A stretch of DNA of 64,000 bases from Pelecanus crispus. Taxonomy: Eukaryota; Chordata; Aves; Pelecaniformes; Pelecanidae. A program made the position numbers and the translations under genes. How positions within the stretch are numbered: the first letter of the stretch is position 1; every line of letters begins with the position of its first letter. Where the stretch lies: the NCBI RefSeq assembly GCF_030463565.1, contig NC_134649.1:3607501-3671500 (forward strand), in the 5' to 3' direction. The notes below the pieces were generated by a model. The model did no database searches and was not told the origin of the DNA. It saw only the letters and a program-made list of their open reading frames with translations. Positions 38,353 to 52,049 of the stretch are shown in pieces.

Positions 38353-40119
38353 CCTGCTGGTATGCAGAGTGAAGGTATCTAATTCTTTGCAATTTAGGTT
38401 TTGGATAATGAGCTTGAAGGCAGCATCTCAGAGGAGTGCGGAATTGATGGGTTAGTACATCAGCTCTGGTTAATGCAGTCTCCTGACTCTGACAGGGTCC
38501 AAACCAGCTGGTTCAGAGAAAAGGGCAAGACGTGGGTATTGAGAATAATCAGTGTTTAAAAAAAAAAAGAAACAAAAACCTACTTGGTAAAACATGGGAT
38601 ATTCTGGTACATGGGATGTGCATGAACAGCTATGTTTAACAATCAGAATCTGGGCTTAGAGATCATTCCTAAGAGATATCTTGGGTTGTCTCCTCGTTTT
38701 GGACACTTCAAGCATCCTGTTTTCCAGCTTTACTTCACGGCATAGGGCCCAGAAAGGCTAGCAGGCTGCTCTGGCACGGTAAGCAACTAGGCAGGAGCTG
38801 GACGACCTTATCCCATCCTAGCAGTTCTGGCTTTGGTGGCATTTTTCCAGCGAGCAAGTGAATCCAGGGTCCTGAGAAGCAGCAGTGTAGCCGGGAGGAC
38901 TGGTACATCCTTTGGGATATCAATGTAATTCTTGTGCTATCAGTTGGACGCAAGCTTATTCCTCATTTTCCACTAGGCAGTGTTTTTAAGTGTTTCTCAG
39001 TGCTGTTTGACTGCAGTTGTGTTCCCTGCCAGAGTTGGAGGCATGTTTGCAAACCCAGGGAGGTTTCCAGACCTGGCTGGAAGAATGAAGGCCAGCACTA
39101 TAGCCATGGATGGCAGGCAACTGAGCTCTCCCATCGCACTGGTACTCACTCATTACAGATTAAAGCCTGCACGTGGCTGGATGGTCTGTAGGGGTTAGTC
39201 CATCTCCTGTGTCTTATTGGAAGTGGCATTGCTTGCCAGCTTTGCCATCATTTGCTTTGCTTTTCTGTTAAAGTCCCTTATATCCATGTCTCTCCTCCCA
39301 GAGGTAACGTTACTCAGACTGAGACGTGCTCCATGTTTCCAGAGACTGGCCCGCTGATTCCCGGGGTGGGAGCCTGGCTGAACAAAAGCCGTGGGATCGC
39401 CCATTTTATCTCTTGCCTCCATGTGCTGGCTTGGACCTTGTCTGTGCCATCGGGTGCTTGTGCAGCCTGGCTGCTGGACATTCCTTCCTTCCATCAGCAG
39501 CTCGTATACTTTTGTCTTTGGTGCTCAGAGCTGCAGATCTATTTTCCAGCTTTGTTAGCACTGACTTCTGTTTAGGAGTAGTATCAGTTTGTGGTTATTT
39601 TGTTGCTTGATCCTGCAAGAATATCTATCAGGTAGTAGCCAAAAAGGAGATGAATTTCTGCCCTTGGGTTGTGTGGGTGTCTCCTCTAAAATGCTGCTCT
39701 CCTCTCACCGTCCCGTGTGCAGCTCCAGCTTGTCTTCCCAAGAGAAAGTCAGTCCCAAAACATTTGGGAGCTGCTACCCAAAAGGCCTGAAAAGAGCTCT
39801 TTTGGGGAGAAACAAAAAAAGATGGGGTTAGGTCCTTTTATCCTTGCCCTGTCCTTGTGCAGCGACTGGTGCAAATGCAGTCCTCATCTCCGCTGCACCA
39901 TTAGCATCCTATTACGAAACAAAAAATAACAACTTACTGATGCTTTCCCTTGAATGTTTAGCCTCAAGTGGTAAATCTTGGTCTTACTTGGAATTTATTT
40001 TAATTCTGGAGTTTTTTACTGCCTTCAGAAACTCACTTAGAAGAGTGAGATTTTATGGCTCTAAACTGTTTGGTTTTAAAGACTGCTTTTTTCCCCGTGG
40101 GCTTTTTTTTTTTTAAGGA

Positions 40120-40310
40120 AAATGAGAGGAGCCATGTAATCCTTGGCATACAATAGATTGTCCCAGATTAATAACACACTATTTTTCACAGTGAACGCAA
40201 TCCTGGCCCTTTGTAATTTACTCTCGATCCTGGCATGCTGTTAATTAGGATGAACGCTTATGTGAAAACTCCACATATGGCCAGTGCCAGCGTTCATAAT
40301 AAGTTGCCCC
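40120..40310. promoter_or_regulatory. AT-rich, candidate regulatory island
   Basis: A non-repetitive segment with several homeodomain-like cores (ccagattaataaca, ctgttaattagg) and ccacatatgg, an E-box-containing near-palindrome. Candidate only. Confidence 0.2.
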
Positions 40311-41700
40311 AAAAATGTGAGGAACGAGGGGTAGTGAGTCAATGAAAATCCTGACATAAATTGACTTTTTGTCTCCTGGCAGTGCTTGGCTGAAAGCCAA
40401 TGACAATAAGAGCCCGGCGTGCCAGAATTCACAGGCAAATAACACTTTTCTGCTACAGCATCCTTACGAGACACCCTCCCAGCAGCCGTCCTTCCTTCCT
40501 GCCACTCATTCCCTTGTGTCCAAGGAGGCTGTCGAGGCAGTGGGGGGAAACGTCTCAGTGTTGTGACGGGGTGCAATGAAAACATGAGTGACAGAGTGAC
40601 ATTTTGACAGCTTGACTTCAGGTTCCTACTGCAAATGTAAATACATTCATTTGAATCCAATTTCTACAACCAGGAAATAAATGGAGGATTGCTTAGAGGT
40701 GACTTTCGGGGATTTTATTTTTTAATCCGGGATATTTGTAGACTTTTTTACGGGTTCAGCTGCAAATTTCCATGATATTGTGGAGGTTGAAGTGGTCTCT
40801 GTCCCACTTTGCTCCAGTCATGTGTTTTTCCATCAAATTGCTTTGTTTTCTCCCAGTTTAATGCTAATCCCCGTCTGAGTCGAGAGACTGCCAGCAATGT
40901 AGTTCATTAAATGTACCTATTGAGCAGCTGATAAAATTGAACCACAATCCCATCCTCCTCAAATCAAGGACTCTTAAACAGCCAATAGTCCATTTTATCT
41001 TTTTCCTAAGGGCTCTAATCTGTTGCTCTTTCTCACTTGGAGACTTGCTGTATTTTCACTGGAGAAAAGTCGCTGAGTGTCTTGTCAGGTGGGAACAAGA
41101 ACGACTGAATCATGCCTCGAAGAGTGATTTACTTAGACAATCTCAACACCTTGGGGATTTCTTATTCCTCATTAGTACTCCTTGTAGTAACTCCTGCCTG
41201 AGATTTGTGTGAGTAGCGCTGGAAGATGCAAACTCCAGTTTGCATTCCAGTCGCAGGAGCGATACAGCTGCGGTTTGGTAAAAGGTGGCACGAGATGATC
41301 TCCTGCACAAGAGCATGTGGATCTACCTTGGATGCAGAGCTCTTGTCCTTCTGGGGTCTGATTGCAGCGCTGCTCTGGTGCCTTCCTTCCAGGGTCCCTT
41401 TCCTCCTGGTTTTCTCAAAGAGATACTTTTGTCTCTTCCTATCTTCCTTGGAGAAGCTGGGTAGCTCTGGATGGCTGCAGTATTTCAGGTAAAGCAACTT
41501 GACCAGAGGGGCTATGGGGATGAGATGGACTGTGGCCAGATACGACAAAAGCGCAGGAAACTGAAGCTTACCTGAGGCCAGGCCCTTATCCCGATGTCTG
41601 GCACACCAGAGCAGGATGCGATGCCTGCTGACCCACACAAATGTGGGTCCGAGTGGGCAAGCAGACTGGGCTCAGCACCACTTCCCAAAGGGACCATTTA

Positions 41701-41924
41701 CTAAGGAGGGTTTAAATGATATTAGGAAAAATTTCTTCCCCGAAAGGGCTGTCAAGCATTGGAACAGGCTGCCCAGGGAAGTGGTTGAGTCCCCATCCCT
41801 GGGGGTATTTAAAAAATGTAGATGTGGCACTTAGGGACATGGATTAGTGGCGGACTTGGCAGTGTTAGGTTTACAGTTGGACTCGATCTAAAAGGTCTTT
41901 TTCAACCTAAATGATTCTATGATT
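41701..41924 (+). mobile_element. CR1 LINE, 5'-truncated 3' end
   Basis: The segment translates as [20 protein letters not shown] then [20 protein letters not shown], the C-terminus of the CR1 reverse-transcriptase ORF. It then continues into the CR1 3' UTR (ggacttggcagtgttaggtt, ttggactcgat, tttttcaacctaaatg) and ends in the diagnostic 8-bp motif family attctatg (attctatgatt at 41914-41924). Only about 220 bp remain, the usual fate of CR1 insertions, which truncate at the 5' end. It lies in the same orientation as IGDCC3. Confidence 0.93.
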
Positions 41925-43204
41925 TCCCTGGGTGCTGCAAAATGTTAGGAAAGCACAAGGGGTGCAAACAGAGCTTGTAGGAGACGGCTTTTTATGTAGT
42001 TGTGTCGTTGGACCAAGCTAGCGTAAGTGCAAACTGCTTCCCTCTGTTGCCTCCTAGCTGAGAATCTGTGTCTCTTCTACAGGGAGAAGGACCAGGGGAG
42101 CTCATGGTTGTGTTAAATCCAGCTTGTCCTTGTGAGGCTGAAAAAAGACTGGAGCTTTCCACCAGACCTATACACATCGTTTATTGTCTGGGTCCTATAG
42201 GTTGTGTCAGAGTCTCCTTGTAGCTGCTGGTCCTCAATGAGTAGCTTAAACCCTGGCTATTTAAAAAAAATTGAAAACAGATCTGGGATTTTTGGTTTTG
42301 TTTTCCTCTTCTTTTTTTTCCTCCTGAAACCTTTCAGTGCTCCTCGATTCAGAAGTTTTGCAGTCTGTGGCAGGGAAGTCCCAAGCAATAACAAAGCAAG
42401 CGCTCTGTAATGCAGCCAGTGTAGCTCATTCACCACCCAGCCTCTCCACAGCTAATAGAGGTTTATGCATGTCTAATAGTGTATGGGGTTTTTGACTGGA
42501 CAATGCTCCGTTCCTGCGTCTGTAAGTGGAGCAGTTGAGTTATCTTGGCTAAGAGCTAGAAAATCTTTAAGCTTAACCAGAGATACAGAGATCACACAGA
42601 CCTTGTAGCTGTAGGTGTTTGGCTCGGGCATCTGGCTGCCTTGAGACATGGAGGTGAGAGATGGGCTCCTACCAAAGCCCTGGTTTCACACCTGGAGTTT
42701 TGTCCCTCCATCCCTCCAGGGGCTTCAGCAGCGTGCACGTGGATGGAGGATGTCGGCCAGGCTTTCTAAAATGAAGTAGCAGATTGCTTACTCCTTACGC
42801 TGAGACCTGTGAACACCCATGATGGATGCTAATTAAGCATCTGCTTCCTTCTCAGTTTTAAGTGAAAGGGTGGCAAGGTAAAGTGACAGTCAGAGTTCAT
42901 TCTTAATGAGAAGGGTCAGAAGTTTAATGGAGTTCTGCTTAGTGAAGGTGTTTCAGCCTACCCTGTGTTCGTTTGGGAGACATCTCTGCATTTTGGGTCC
43001 ACAGGGCCTTTTAGCTGGGGTGGTGTGGCTGCCTGGGATTTAATGCTGATGTCCTCCGAAGTCTTTCCTAGGGAGAGAGGTTTTAGAAGAAATCCAGGAG
43101 ACTTTCTAGCATGTCTGCTGAGACTTGGTAAATGATTTGGATAATGAGGTAGTGAATTTTGCAGACAGCTTTTCCCTGGCTAGCGTGGTGCACGGGGCTG
43201 TGTT

Positions 43205-43227
43205 GCATACATCTCTGAGATGTATGC
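43205..43227. other. 23-bp perfect palindrome (11-1-11)
   Basis: GCATACATCTC (43205-43215), a single T, and its exact reverse complement GAGATGTATGC (43217-43227). No known repeat family is recognised around it. It could be a dimeric protein-binding site or the residue of a small inverted duplication. Confidence 0.7.
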
Positions 43228-43536
43228 TGTGCTAAGCGACGGCCACTTTGAAGCTTTTTCCTATAACAGTTTAGACATTTAGCCAATGTACTTAGCAGAT
43301 ACCAGCAAAAACTGGGATTGTTTTTACATTCCAGACTCTTACCTTGTACTTACCACTTCTGAGGTTTGTTTGACACGATGCTGACATATTTACAGTGTAG
43401 CCTTACTGTATATAGATGGAGTAATCAGCCAGTCACTCAGGGCTGCATCATCTAGGCAGAAGTAAAGCTCTTTTTACTAGTTCACGTGCAGCACCATGCT
43501 GTGTGCATAACCTCATTTCTCAAGCCTGTTTCCTAG

Positions 43537-43688
43537 GTACTGAACATAGACCCGAGCAACACCTACCCCTTAATGGCACAGACCTCCAGCTGGCGTGTAT
43601 CAGCACAGCTCCAGCGGAGAACAGCCCTCTATCTACAAAGGACTATGCCAAGATTAGCGAGGGGATTCTTGCAGGGCCGGCAAAGCAG
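43537..43688 (+). other. Exon-like unit in intron 2 (possible cryptic or cassette exon)
   Basis: A 152-nt segment is flanked by a good acceptor (gcctgtttcctag) and a strong donor (AAGCAG|gtgagc). Read in the phase left by IGDCC3 exon 2 it is open throughout, with peptide segments EHRPEQHLPLNGTDLQLACI and STKDYAKISEGILAGPAKQ. It does not resemble the second Ig domain expected next in IGDCC3. Its length is not a multiple of three, so inclusion between the known exons would shift the frame. It may be a chance structure, a poison exon, or an exon of an unannotated transcript. Confidence 0.25.
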
Positions 43689-45471
43689 GTGAGCGCTATC
43701 ACTGTCATTTTTCAGAGAGGACACGACGGAATAGGAGGGGTAGGACGATGCTGAGACAGTCCAGAGCTCTGTTGCAGAGCTGATGTGGAGCGTGAAAGCC
43801 TTCAGTCTCTTGTTGGGGCTGCGTGCCCTGCACAGAGAGGAATTCAGACCTGCTCTGCTGGAGTCATTCGTGCTCGTTCAAAGCCAACATCAAAAGGTCC
43901 CATTCTAATTCAAAGCTTTTTAACACACAAATGGCAGTAAGATCATTAATTATTGCACTTAACCAACTACAGCGATTAAATGCTCTGTATTTGTGAGTGT
44001 CAAGAGCTGGTGAAATCTTTCTGGCACTGTGAGTGAGGAGCAGGGATTTTGCCTGCTGCTGAGGTTGGATAGTGCCTCTGCTCTGCAAGCGGGCAAGAGC
44101 TGCCTGCTCTCCAAAGAGGCACATCTGTGCCCGTGTGTAAGCTCCATTTGGCCCAGAATATTTTCATGTCATGCTTGATGGCCTGAGAGTGCTCTCTGGG
44201 CCTGCCTTGCTGCCCGGGTAGGTAGGCAGGATCATGCCTTTTGGAAGAGGGAAGCAGTAGTGTGAGTATTTTGTGCTGTGGGAGTGTGGAGCACCTGGTC
44301 TCATTGAGACAAATGTCTCTGCGGTCTCCTGCAGATAAAGCTCTGTTGGCTTCTTTATTTCTGAGGGGTTCAGCAGCTCTAACGGTGTTACTTTTTCTCC
44401 ACTAAGCACAATGTGGTGGGGCTGGAGTAAGGACCATTCCCTGGGGAGGTTCCCCTCCACCTTGGGATATGTTGGCTTGAGGCAGAGATGCCTTGGCTTG
44501 AGCTCTTCCCAAGCTGTGGAATTCTGCAGGCAGCTTGTAGCTATTTTTGCAGAACACAGCCATCGGGCAGCTAGAGAGCCAGGCGGTTATTTTCCGTCCA
44601 GCCAGGTTTTGTCACCTTCCGCTACCCATGGGGAAAGAATTTTTCCTCTTCCTCAGAGTGCAAGACCTCATTGTTCCCAGCACCTGAGGCATGCAAAATC
44701 CCCCTTGCCATCCTGGAGGAAGGTCCAAGGGTAACACATGGCTGATTGGTGAGCCCTGAGCAAAATAAGGGCCAAAAAGCTGACGTACATTACTGTGCAG
44801 GGAGAGAAAGTGGACCCTCCAAAGAGGGTGCAGCTCCTGCCCCGGACCTCAGCAGCTGCAATAGCCTTGCTCCCGTAGGGCTGCAGTGTTTGTCCCCAGA
44901 GAGAGCCCGTGTTCAGCAGGACTCTGCGAGAGATGCCATTCGGAGGATTGAATTGGACCTGGGATAAACATGCTCTCCGGTTTGGTTTGCGTTCGGCATG
45001 GCAGGGACACACATGTCCCTTGCTGGACTAATGAGACTAGGCGTATGTGACATTTTTATGACTCCTTCCCAGGCTATTTCCTCGAAGTTTTTAGTGTTAA
45101 ATTGGATTCCTTCCCCCAACCCCCTGGTGTTGTTGGGAAAGCCATCTGCAGACGGAAGAGCGATGCAGAGATAACACTCCTGGGGGTGGGTTTGTCTGAC
45201 TTTATGGCTCTTACATCTTTCCTTTAGGGTTTCTCTGACTTTTTGCCAGGCACAGACACATCTCTTTGGGCACCTCCTATGGCCCTGCATTAAGGGCTGC
45301 CCAGCCCGGCGTGTTGTGGACCCCACTCACCCCACAGCCCTCCCAAGCCTTTGTTGCAAGAGGTGTTTTGGAGCAGATGTCCCAAATGAGCATTTCCCAA
45401 GTTCTCACCCCACTAGAGATATTCTCAAGAGAAACATGCTTCAGTTTTATAATGTAGATGAGCCTCTTTTT

Positions 45472-45504
45472 TTCCTTTTTCTTTTTTTTTTCTCCCCCCT
45501 CCAG
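45472..45504 (+). other. Strong acceptor-like polypyrimidine tract without an exon
   Basis: Over thirty consecutive or near-consecutive pyrimidines end in ctccag. In the phase of IGDCC3 exon 2 the following sequence meets a TGA within ten codons, so this is probably a decoy acceptor. A similar tract ending in tcctcctcctcag lies at about 57665-57719 and is followed at once by TAG. Confidence 0.4.
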
Positions 45505-46929
45505 TTTCCAGCCCCAAAAGTAGGCGGTGAATTCTAAGGCTTGAGGGAAGCAACCACACAAAAGCCTATTACAATCCAGTCGCATTGTGCAAGGTGGGGA
45601 TTTGCAATTTTAAATGGAGGGAGAAGGAATCGTCCTGATTATTGCATATAATACCTAAAGTACCTATAAATACAGATGTATATTTATATAAAGCCTCTCC
45701 CAGCACACGAGTTCCCTGTCTGGATGGGGTTGCCAGACCACCCTGTCCTGCACAAACAAATGAGTTAGAAAGTCCGAAATTCCATCCCTGCCTTTCAGGG
45801 CTTGTCTGGGGAATTCCTGAGTAATGGAGGTTGAATTGGGTCACAAGGGCAGCAGGGAATAAATCTTCAAAGGTTAGCTCTGGCATGAAGTCTCCTTTTT
45901 TAGGCATGTCAGGGATTCTTTTGGTTTGCTTTGTTTTCCAAAGCCCCCTCGGCCCGGGGAACAATACCTCGCTGGGGCCAAGCCTGGCCGGGCACAGCCC
46001 CGCAGCATTGTCCGGGGGGCTGGGGAGGGGGCCGGGGGGAGAAATGACATCTTAAAGAATGGCGCTTCTTCTTATGGACACTTAGTAGATCAGTGTGCAT
46101 TCAATTAACCCTATAAACCGTGCAAGGTCCAGGGAAAGAACCTTTCAGGCATTATGGATGGAAAGTATTAAGGGGGGTGGGGGGAGAGCTGTTGGTGAGT
46201 CCTGCTTAAATAAAGCCCGTTAGGCAGGAGCAGTGTGGTGGGGGTGGAAAAAGGGGGTGGTTTTTTTTTCCTGAAAATTAAATTCAAGCGCAGTCTAGTG
46301 TGCTGGTCTGGATTTTCTTTACTTAAAGTTAGGAAATCATTGTACAGCTCGGGCTGGGTGTCTTGGTTAGATGTTTGGTCCGGCTGGACTGCTGGAGTCT
46401 GCTGGCTGTCTCTGGGTCTGCTGGCTCAGGAGCAAAGAGATCCTGTAGACTGTCTTGAGTGGAAAAAACATTTGATATGAGTATTTGTTTCCCCCTCAAG
46501 TTTCTGCTCAACCCTGAATTGTGTCCTAAGGCCTCGGCTGTAATAGCCTGTGGGATATCCCTGACCCTCCCGAGTGCATGCTTGATGGTCCCCTGGATAT
46601 GAAGACATCTCAATGCTTCTGTGAAGGACCAAAACACCTTGATTTTTCCAGTTGTGTGTCTGACATCTTGCAGGGACACTACAAGCCATTGCCATGTTTT
46701 GAAAATACAATATTTATTCCTATTAATGTTTGGAGGGCAGTCAAATTTTGAAACTTTTGTGTGCTGACAACTCCACCCCCACCATCCACCCCAAGGCCCT
46801 GGTGCCAGTCAGGGCTAAGTAGCCCATCCAGGACGGGAGTGATATTGTGAGCAGAGAGATGGAAACAGCCAAATTTCTTTCACTGCATATGGCTAATATT
46901 CACCTGGAGAAATCCAACCCATTTGTAGA

Positions 46930-47240
46930 TATTAAACTAGACACAGTAATAAGTTCAGTATGTATTTCAATTTACTTTGCTGCAAATAGATTTCATTTAC
47001 CAGCTGCAGAGTTTTAGATGGAACTGCCTGTATTCCTGCCATTTTATGGTACATTCTGAATATATTATACGTAAAGTTGTAAATTAATAGGCCTGTTTCG
47101 GATTTGTTGCACATATGACATGGACATGCAACTAAATTAACAGTGAAGTCTTAGTGTTACAGAGTTTAATTATATTTGCAGATGAATTAGCATCTGATTC
47201 CTCTATCCCTTCATTATTGTGAAGTATGCTGGAAATGTTT
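46930..47240. promoter_or_regulatory. Long AT-rich island, candidate regulatory element
   Basis: About 300 bp of AT-rich, non-repetitive sequence includes several TAAT/ATTA cores (taaattaatagg, aaattaacag, gtttaattatattt, atgaattagc). No exon is seen. Candidate only. Confidence 0.2.
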
Positions 47241-50200
47241 TTTTCCCTAAAGACACTGGTATTTTGTATTGTTTTGAGAGGAGATCTGTGAGATCTGCTG
47301 CATTTCCAGCTTATCTTGGAGCTGCTGTTTGAATTCACAGTGCAACCACTCTACATACAGCTATGCCTATCAATTATTGAGTTATAAGTGGCATTTCTGG
47401 TGATGCTGTGGCGTTTCTGGTGATGCTATTGCTTTCTGGACATGGTATCACCAAGAGTCCCACAGTGTTAGAAAAGCAATGTGTGTCCCTGGGACATTGC
47501 AGGCCAGATTGGTTCCTGTGGTCATGGAGAGTTGGTGGACTTCACATGGGCTGCAAGTGCAGGCTCATGACAACACGTTGGAGATGGCTAACGCAGAGGA
47601 ATGGCCTCAGCCTTGGGAAAGAAGGAAAAGAAGTAGCTGGGAGTTGTGCGAGTGGTTTGAAGTGTCCTTCAGCTGGGAAAGTCCCGTAGCCCGCAGTAGA
47701 ATGTTGGTAATGGTGCAAGGTGGCATTTTTTCCTGTGATGATTGTTCTTGGAAAGCATCCCCCATCAGGACAGCACCAAGGTGTGGGCTGAAGACCCTTT
47801 AACACCAGGCTGAGCCTGTTGCGTGGCTGCTCTTAGGTGGGATGTTTCCCGAATTGGGCCGGGATCGGCCAGTGCCAGCTGTATTAATTCACTCTTGTGA
47901 GCTAACTCCTAATTGCTGGAGGCACCATTGTATTAGCGAGCTGGGAACAGGGACCTCTGCAGCTGCTCTGCTGATGGTTGGTAAAGTAAAATGCAGCCTG
48001 ATTTTGAACAAAACAGAGTAAAACAACAGTGAAATGAAAGCAGCTGTGGTTTTGCCTGCTAGTGAAGTTTGATGGTGCCTAGCTTAGTGCCAAATTAGGA
48101 GGGCATCTTCCCTTTCTCCCTCTGCTCTGTATTGGTTTCCTAAGGAAATAGCACCTTTGTAGCTACTTTATCTTGGGAAATGCTCCAGAGCTTGGTTGTA
48201 ACAGCTTTGTGCCCTGTGCTCCTGGAGATTGGCAAAACTGTTGGGCGTCCTGGAGGAAAAGAGCTGATGACACTGGGGCTCATAGTCCTGCCCCAAATTC
48301 TTCCCTAAAATGCCCCGTTCCCTCAGAGAACAGGTAACTCTGGGGCTGGAAACTCATTGAGAAGATGTGACTGTGGCGACTGGCATCTGCATGGGTCCCT
48401 GCCAGCACCCTGGGACCACGGTGTGCCAGGGTCCCCCTCCCTGGCACTGCTCCCCCGTGTTTGCGGAGGACCTCTGTAGCGTCAAGACTTTGTGAACGTG
48501 ATCCATTACTGAATAAATAAAACCAGCAGCTCTTTTCTCTGCTGTCTTTCATAGGCTTCAGTCCAGCCTCCTTGGAGGAACATGCACAGCTTGGTTTTCC
48601 AGAGGGATGTAGTACCTGTCTCCTTGGGGTCTCCAGATGCATTAGCTTTTCTAGGATCTGGGCCACAAAGTCGACACTTGGTGGCATTATTCTCAGCTGT
48701 AAATTGTGTAGGTGCTTTACGGCTCGGCTGGATTGAGGACTCTTTGCACAACACCTTTGAAAGCTGCCTCCATCCTTGGTGTGTTAGTAGCATCTGTTGA
48801 CCTTCTTTGAGCAGGAGGGATGAGATAATGGTGTCTTGCTTTATTAGTTCTTTTAAAAATTATTCTGACAAAACTAATGGCTTGCTTTCTCCCTGTGTTG
48901 GGATGATTAGCCTTTTACATAGCACCATGCCCTTCCCTTAATTTAAAAGTAGCTTCTAAGTCCATTGCAGTGCAGATAGCATCCTAGGAATAAATACTAG
49001 TTTCCTGAGCAAATATAGGAAGAGTCAGCAAATATGAAGCATCTTTTTCCTATTGTACAAAACTGTGTCATTCCCTGAGATTGATATGTGCTTGCTTGAG
49101 GGTGTGCTTTAAGAGGAGCACATTTGGGATAAAAAGTGGGAAGGGTTCTCAACAGCTTTTAATTGGAACTGTTGCTTTTGATGGGGCTGCACTAATTTCC
49201 AGTGGCTTCAAAGCTGGCAGGGAGGGAGGAAGGCTGGTGAAACCCGGGCTCCATCCACGGACAGTGGCAGGTTTGCTGTTGCCTCAAAGGGATGTGGTGT
49301 GATGCCGCTGCACTTTGGGAAAAATGAGAATTAAATCCAAACAACACCGCTCCACACACCAGGGCTGTGTGTATGAACTGGAATTTATGAACTGGAATTC
49401 AAATTTGTAAATTTGTGTCCGTCACTGCCTAAAAAAGAGAACTGGACCGTGATGAGAGTTTGTAAGGAGCAACCGAGCTATTCCCCCCAGAGCCGCTTTC
49501 CTAAGCCATGCCTGGTTGCCAGTAGCTTCCTGTCTCTTGTTAGTTTTTCTTTTCGAATACAATTTAGTTTCTGCAGGCCAGTGGCTTTTAATGATTTCCT
49601 TTGAGTCCATGCATCCTCTGGAGCAGCCCTCTTCTCCCTTGACATTTGATGTGGGAATGTGTACATCAGTATTGTTGCTTAAACAATACCCTTCAGGCAC
49701 GGATGCTGGGCGCTCAGATAAATCACAGATTAAAATGAAGCAGAATTGCTTGATAAAAAGTCTACAGTGTTCTGGCATGCAGGGAACAAACTGCACAGAG
49801 TCCAGGTAATGGGAAATTGTGTGTGTTATCTGAAGACCCATGTAATTAATGAACAAGAAACCTGTTTACTCTGAAAATAAATGGCAGAGTTACTATAATG
49901 CCTTTCTGCTTTGAATGCTGAATGAGTATCTCTGGAGGAATAAAAGCCCTAGCAGCTCAAAGTCACATCTCAACCAGAAAGGCGGTTTGGAGACGGCACT
50001 GAGAATCAGAGCTGTTTTGCTTTTATGAAGAATATGAAACCAGCCTTCCTTCTAATAAACACCTCATTTATTTTCTCGTGGCTCCTAAGCGATCTAGTTT
50101 GCAAATCGTGATGCGGACGGAACAATTAGCGGATTCGATTCAGTGCACATGCTATTGCCGAGCAGGAAACAAGCACGCCAGGCATGAATAGCATCAATCT

Positions 50201-52049
50201 TATTTTCAGGCGTGCGCAAGTATCTGGCACTTCAGAGAGCTTTGCAAACAGGCTGTACTTCTGTTTTTCCCCTTGCTTTCCATCCTGATCATGCTGCTGC
50301 TGTATTCATGTGTATTACACCGGGCTCCCTGCTTCCCCGTTACAGCTGCCGGAGTGCTGATGGCTCAGTGGGCTTTTACCATGCTCGGTGTTTCATCCCA
50401 GCTATTTTCCACGCGTGGAAAAATGCACCCGTGCAGGAGTCAGTGTTGCAGCAGGCACTGGGAAGGGGAGAGCTGTCCCTTTAACTGTGCAGAGCATGTG
50501 GCTGGTTTTAGTTAGAGCTCTTTTAGCAAGTTGTCTCAGCACATCAGGGCCCCGCTTTCATCATGCCTGGCTTTTTTTTTTTCCCTTTCTTTGAGTCCTA
50601 GAAGTCAGAGGCCACAGGGGGGGTGACAGAAAGCAGTGACCTCTGCATAAGCGGGGGACCAGATGGCCACTCCTCTTCCTCTGAGCCTTTCTCCCCTGGC
50701 CCCAGGGCACAGATCTGTGACCTTCGCTTTAACTGAATGCCCAGACTGTGTGACTGGGGCTTTGACATGCTCTTTAATAGGCATACATTATCCCTCTGTT
50801 GCTAAAAGCCCAGAAAACTGGGTTCATTTAGATGGAATTTAAGTAAAACTGTTTGGATTGGTCTTGCTATCCCCTAGCTGCCTCCTGCTAAATTGTTGAT
50901 CTTAGTGCTAATGAAGGGAAACGCACTCACGGACAGGCTGGGAAGCATTTTATTTTCAGAGCTTTGCAAAACCCAGTGTTTTGCGACAGACGAGGTGTGC
51001 GCTCGCGGTGTGAGCCCGCTTATGTGCCCACCCTTGGCACAAGCGATGCGCTGGTACTTGGACCATGTCGAGCTCTTGCCCTCTGCCACTGGACCGGGCT
51101 CAGTTTTGCTCTAAGGTCTGTCTCTCCCAGTTAAAGAAAACTTCTGATGTTAAACAGTGGCAGAACTTGGGCTTGTAGCCTCTCACAGAGTTTGTAGGCA
51201 CAAGGGGGAGATGTTATCACTAATACTTCAATAATTCTCCGTTCCAGCCATAGGCGTTGGTCTGATTTCCAAGTGTGAGCCAAGCAAGAGCATTGCAATG
51301 TGGTAGCACAGGATCCATGAGAATGGGCAAAAATACCCCTGAGGAGTAGGGCTAGCACTAGACCGACTGAAAATAGAGAAAATGGAGCAAATACTTTATT
51401 TTCTGTGAATTAGAAGTCATTGCGTTTTTCTCCAGTAGCCCAGTAACCGAGAAGTTCATCTGATATTTCTGTCTGGTCCCGTAGCTGTTATTAGAGGAGG
51501 CCAGGCTCTCGTTAAGGCAATTTGTGTAATGGTAGCTGTGCTCTTCAGGAATGTTCTCAGGAGAGACTGGAAATACGCTCTTTTCCAGCAGAATGGAAAT
51601 GCAGAGGTGCGTTTTTCTGCTAATGACCGGCAAACATCTCTTGCGATCAGACGCGGATGGCCTCCAACCTCTGCCAGGCAAGCGGATGCTGAGGAGGGGC
51701 TTTATTAATGCCTACCATTTCCGAAGGGTTAAGCACATGAAAGTTATTCAAGGAATTTCCTTTCCAGGGCAGACCTAGGGAGGTAGGTATAAGCAAAGGC
51801 CAGCTCAGCCCTGCTGGAAGTGATGGATGCAATTCTCTTTGAAGTTCCTGAGAGCTGCACTTCCTCGCTGCATGGCTGAATTGAATCCAGAGATCTTCAA
51901 CTGTGAATCCGTAGCCGCAAAACATGGTTTTGGGACTTCTGCCGTGGTTCACCAGCTACTGAAGGTGGGAAGGGGAGAGCAAAAAAACTGTCAGGAATGC
52001 TGGTGCGGATGATACCGGAGGTTTTGACTGCTTGCAGCTCATTTTCCTG

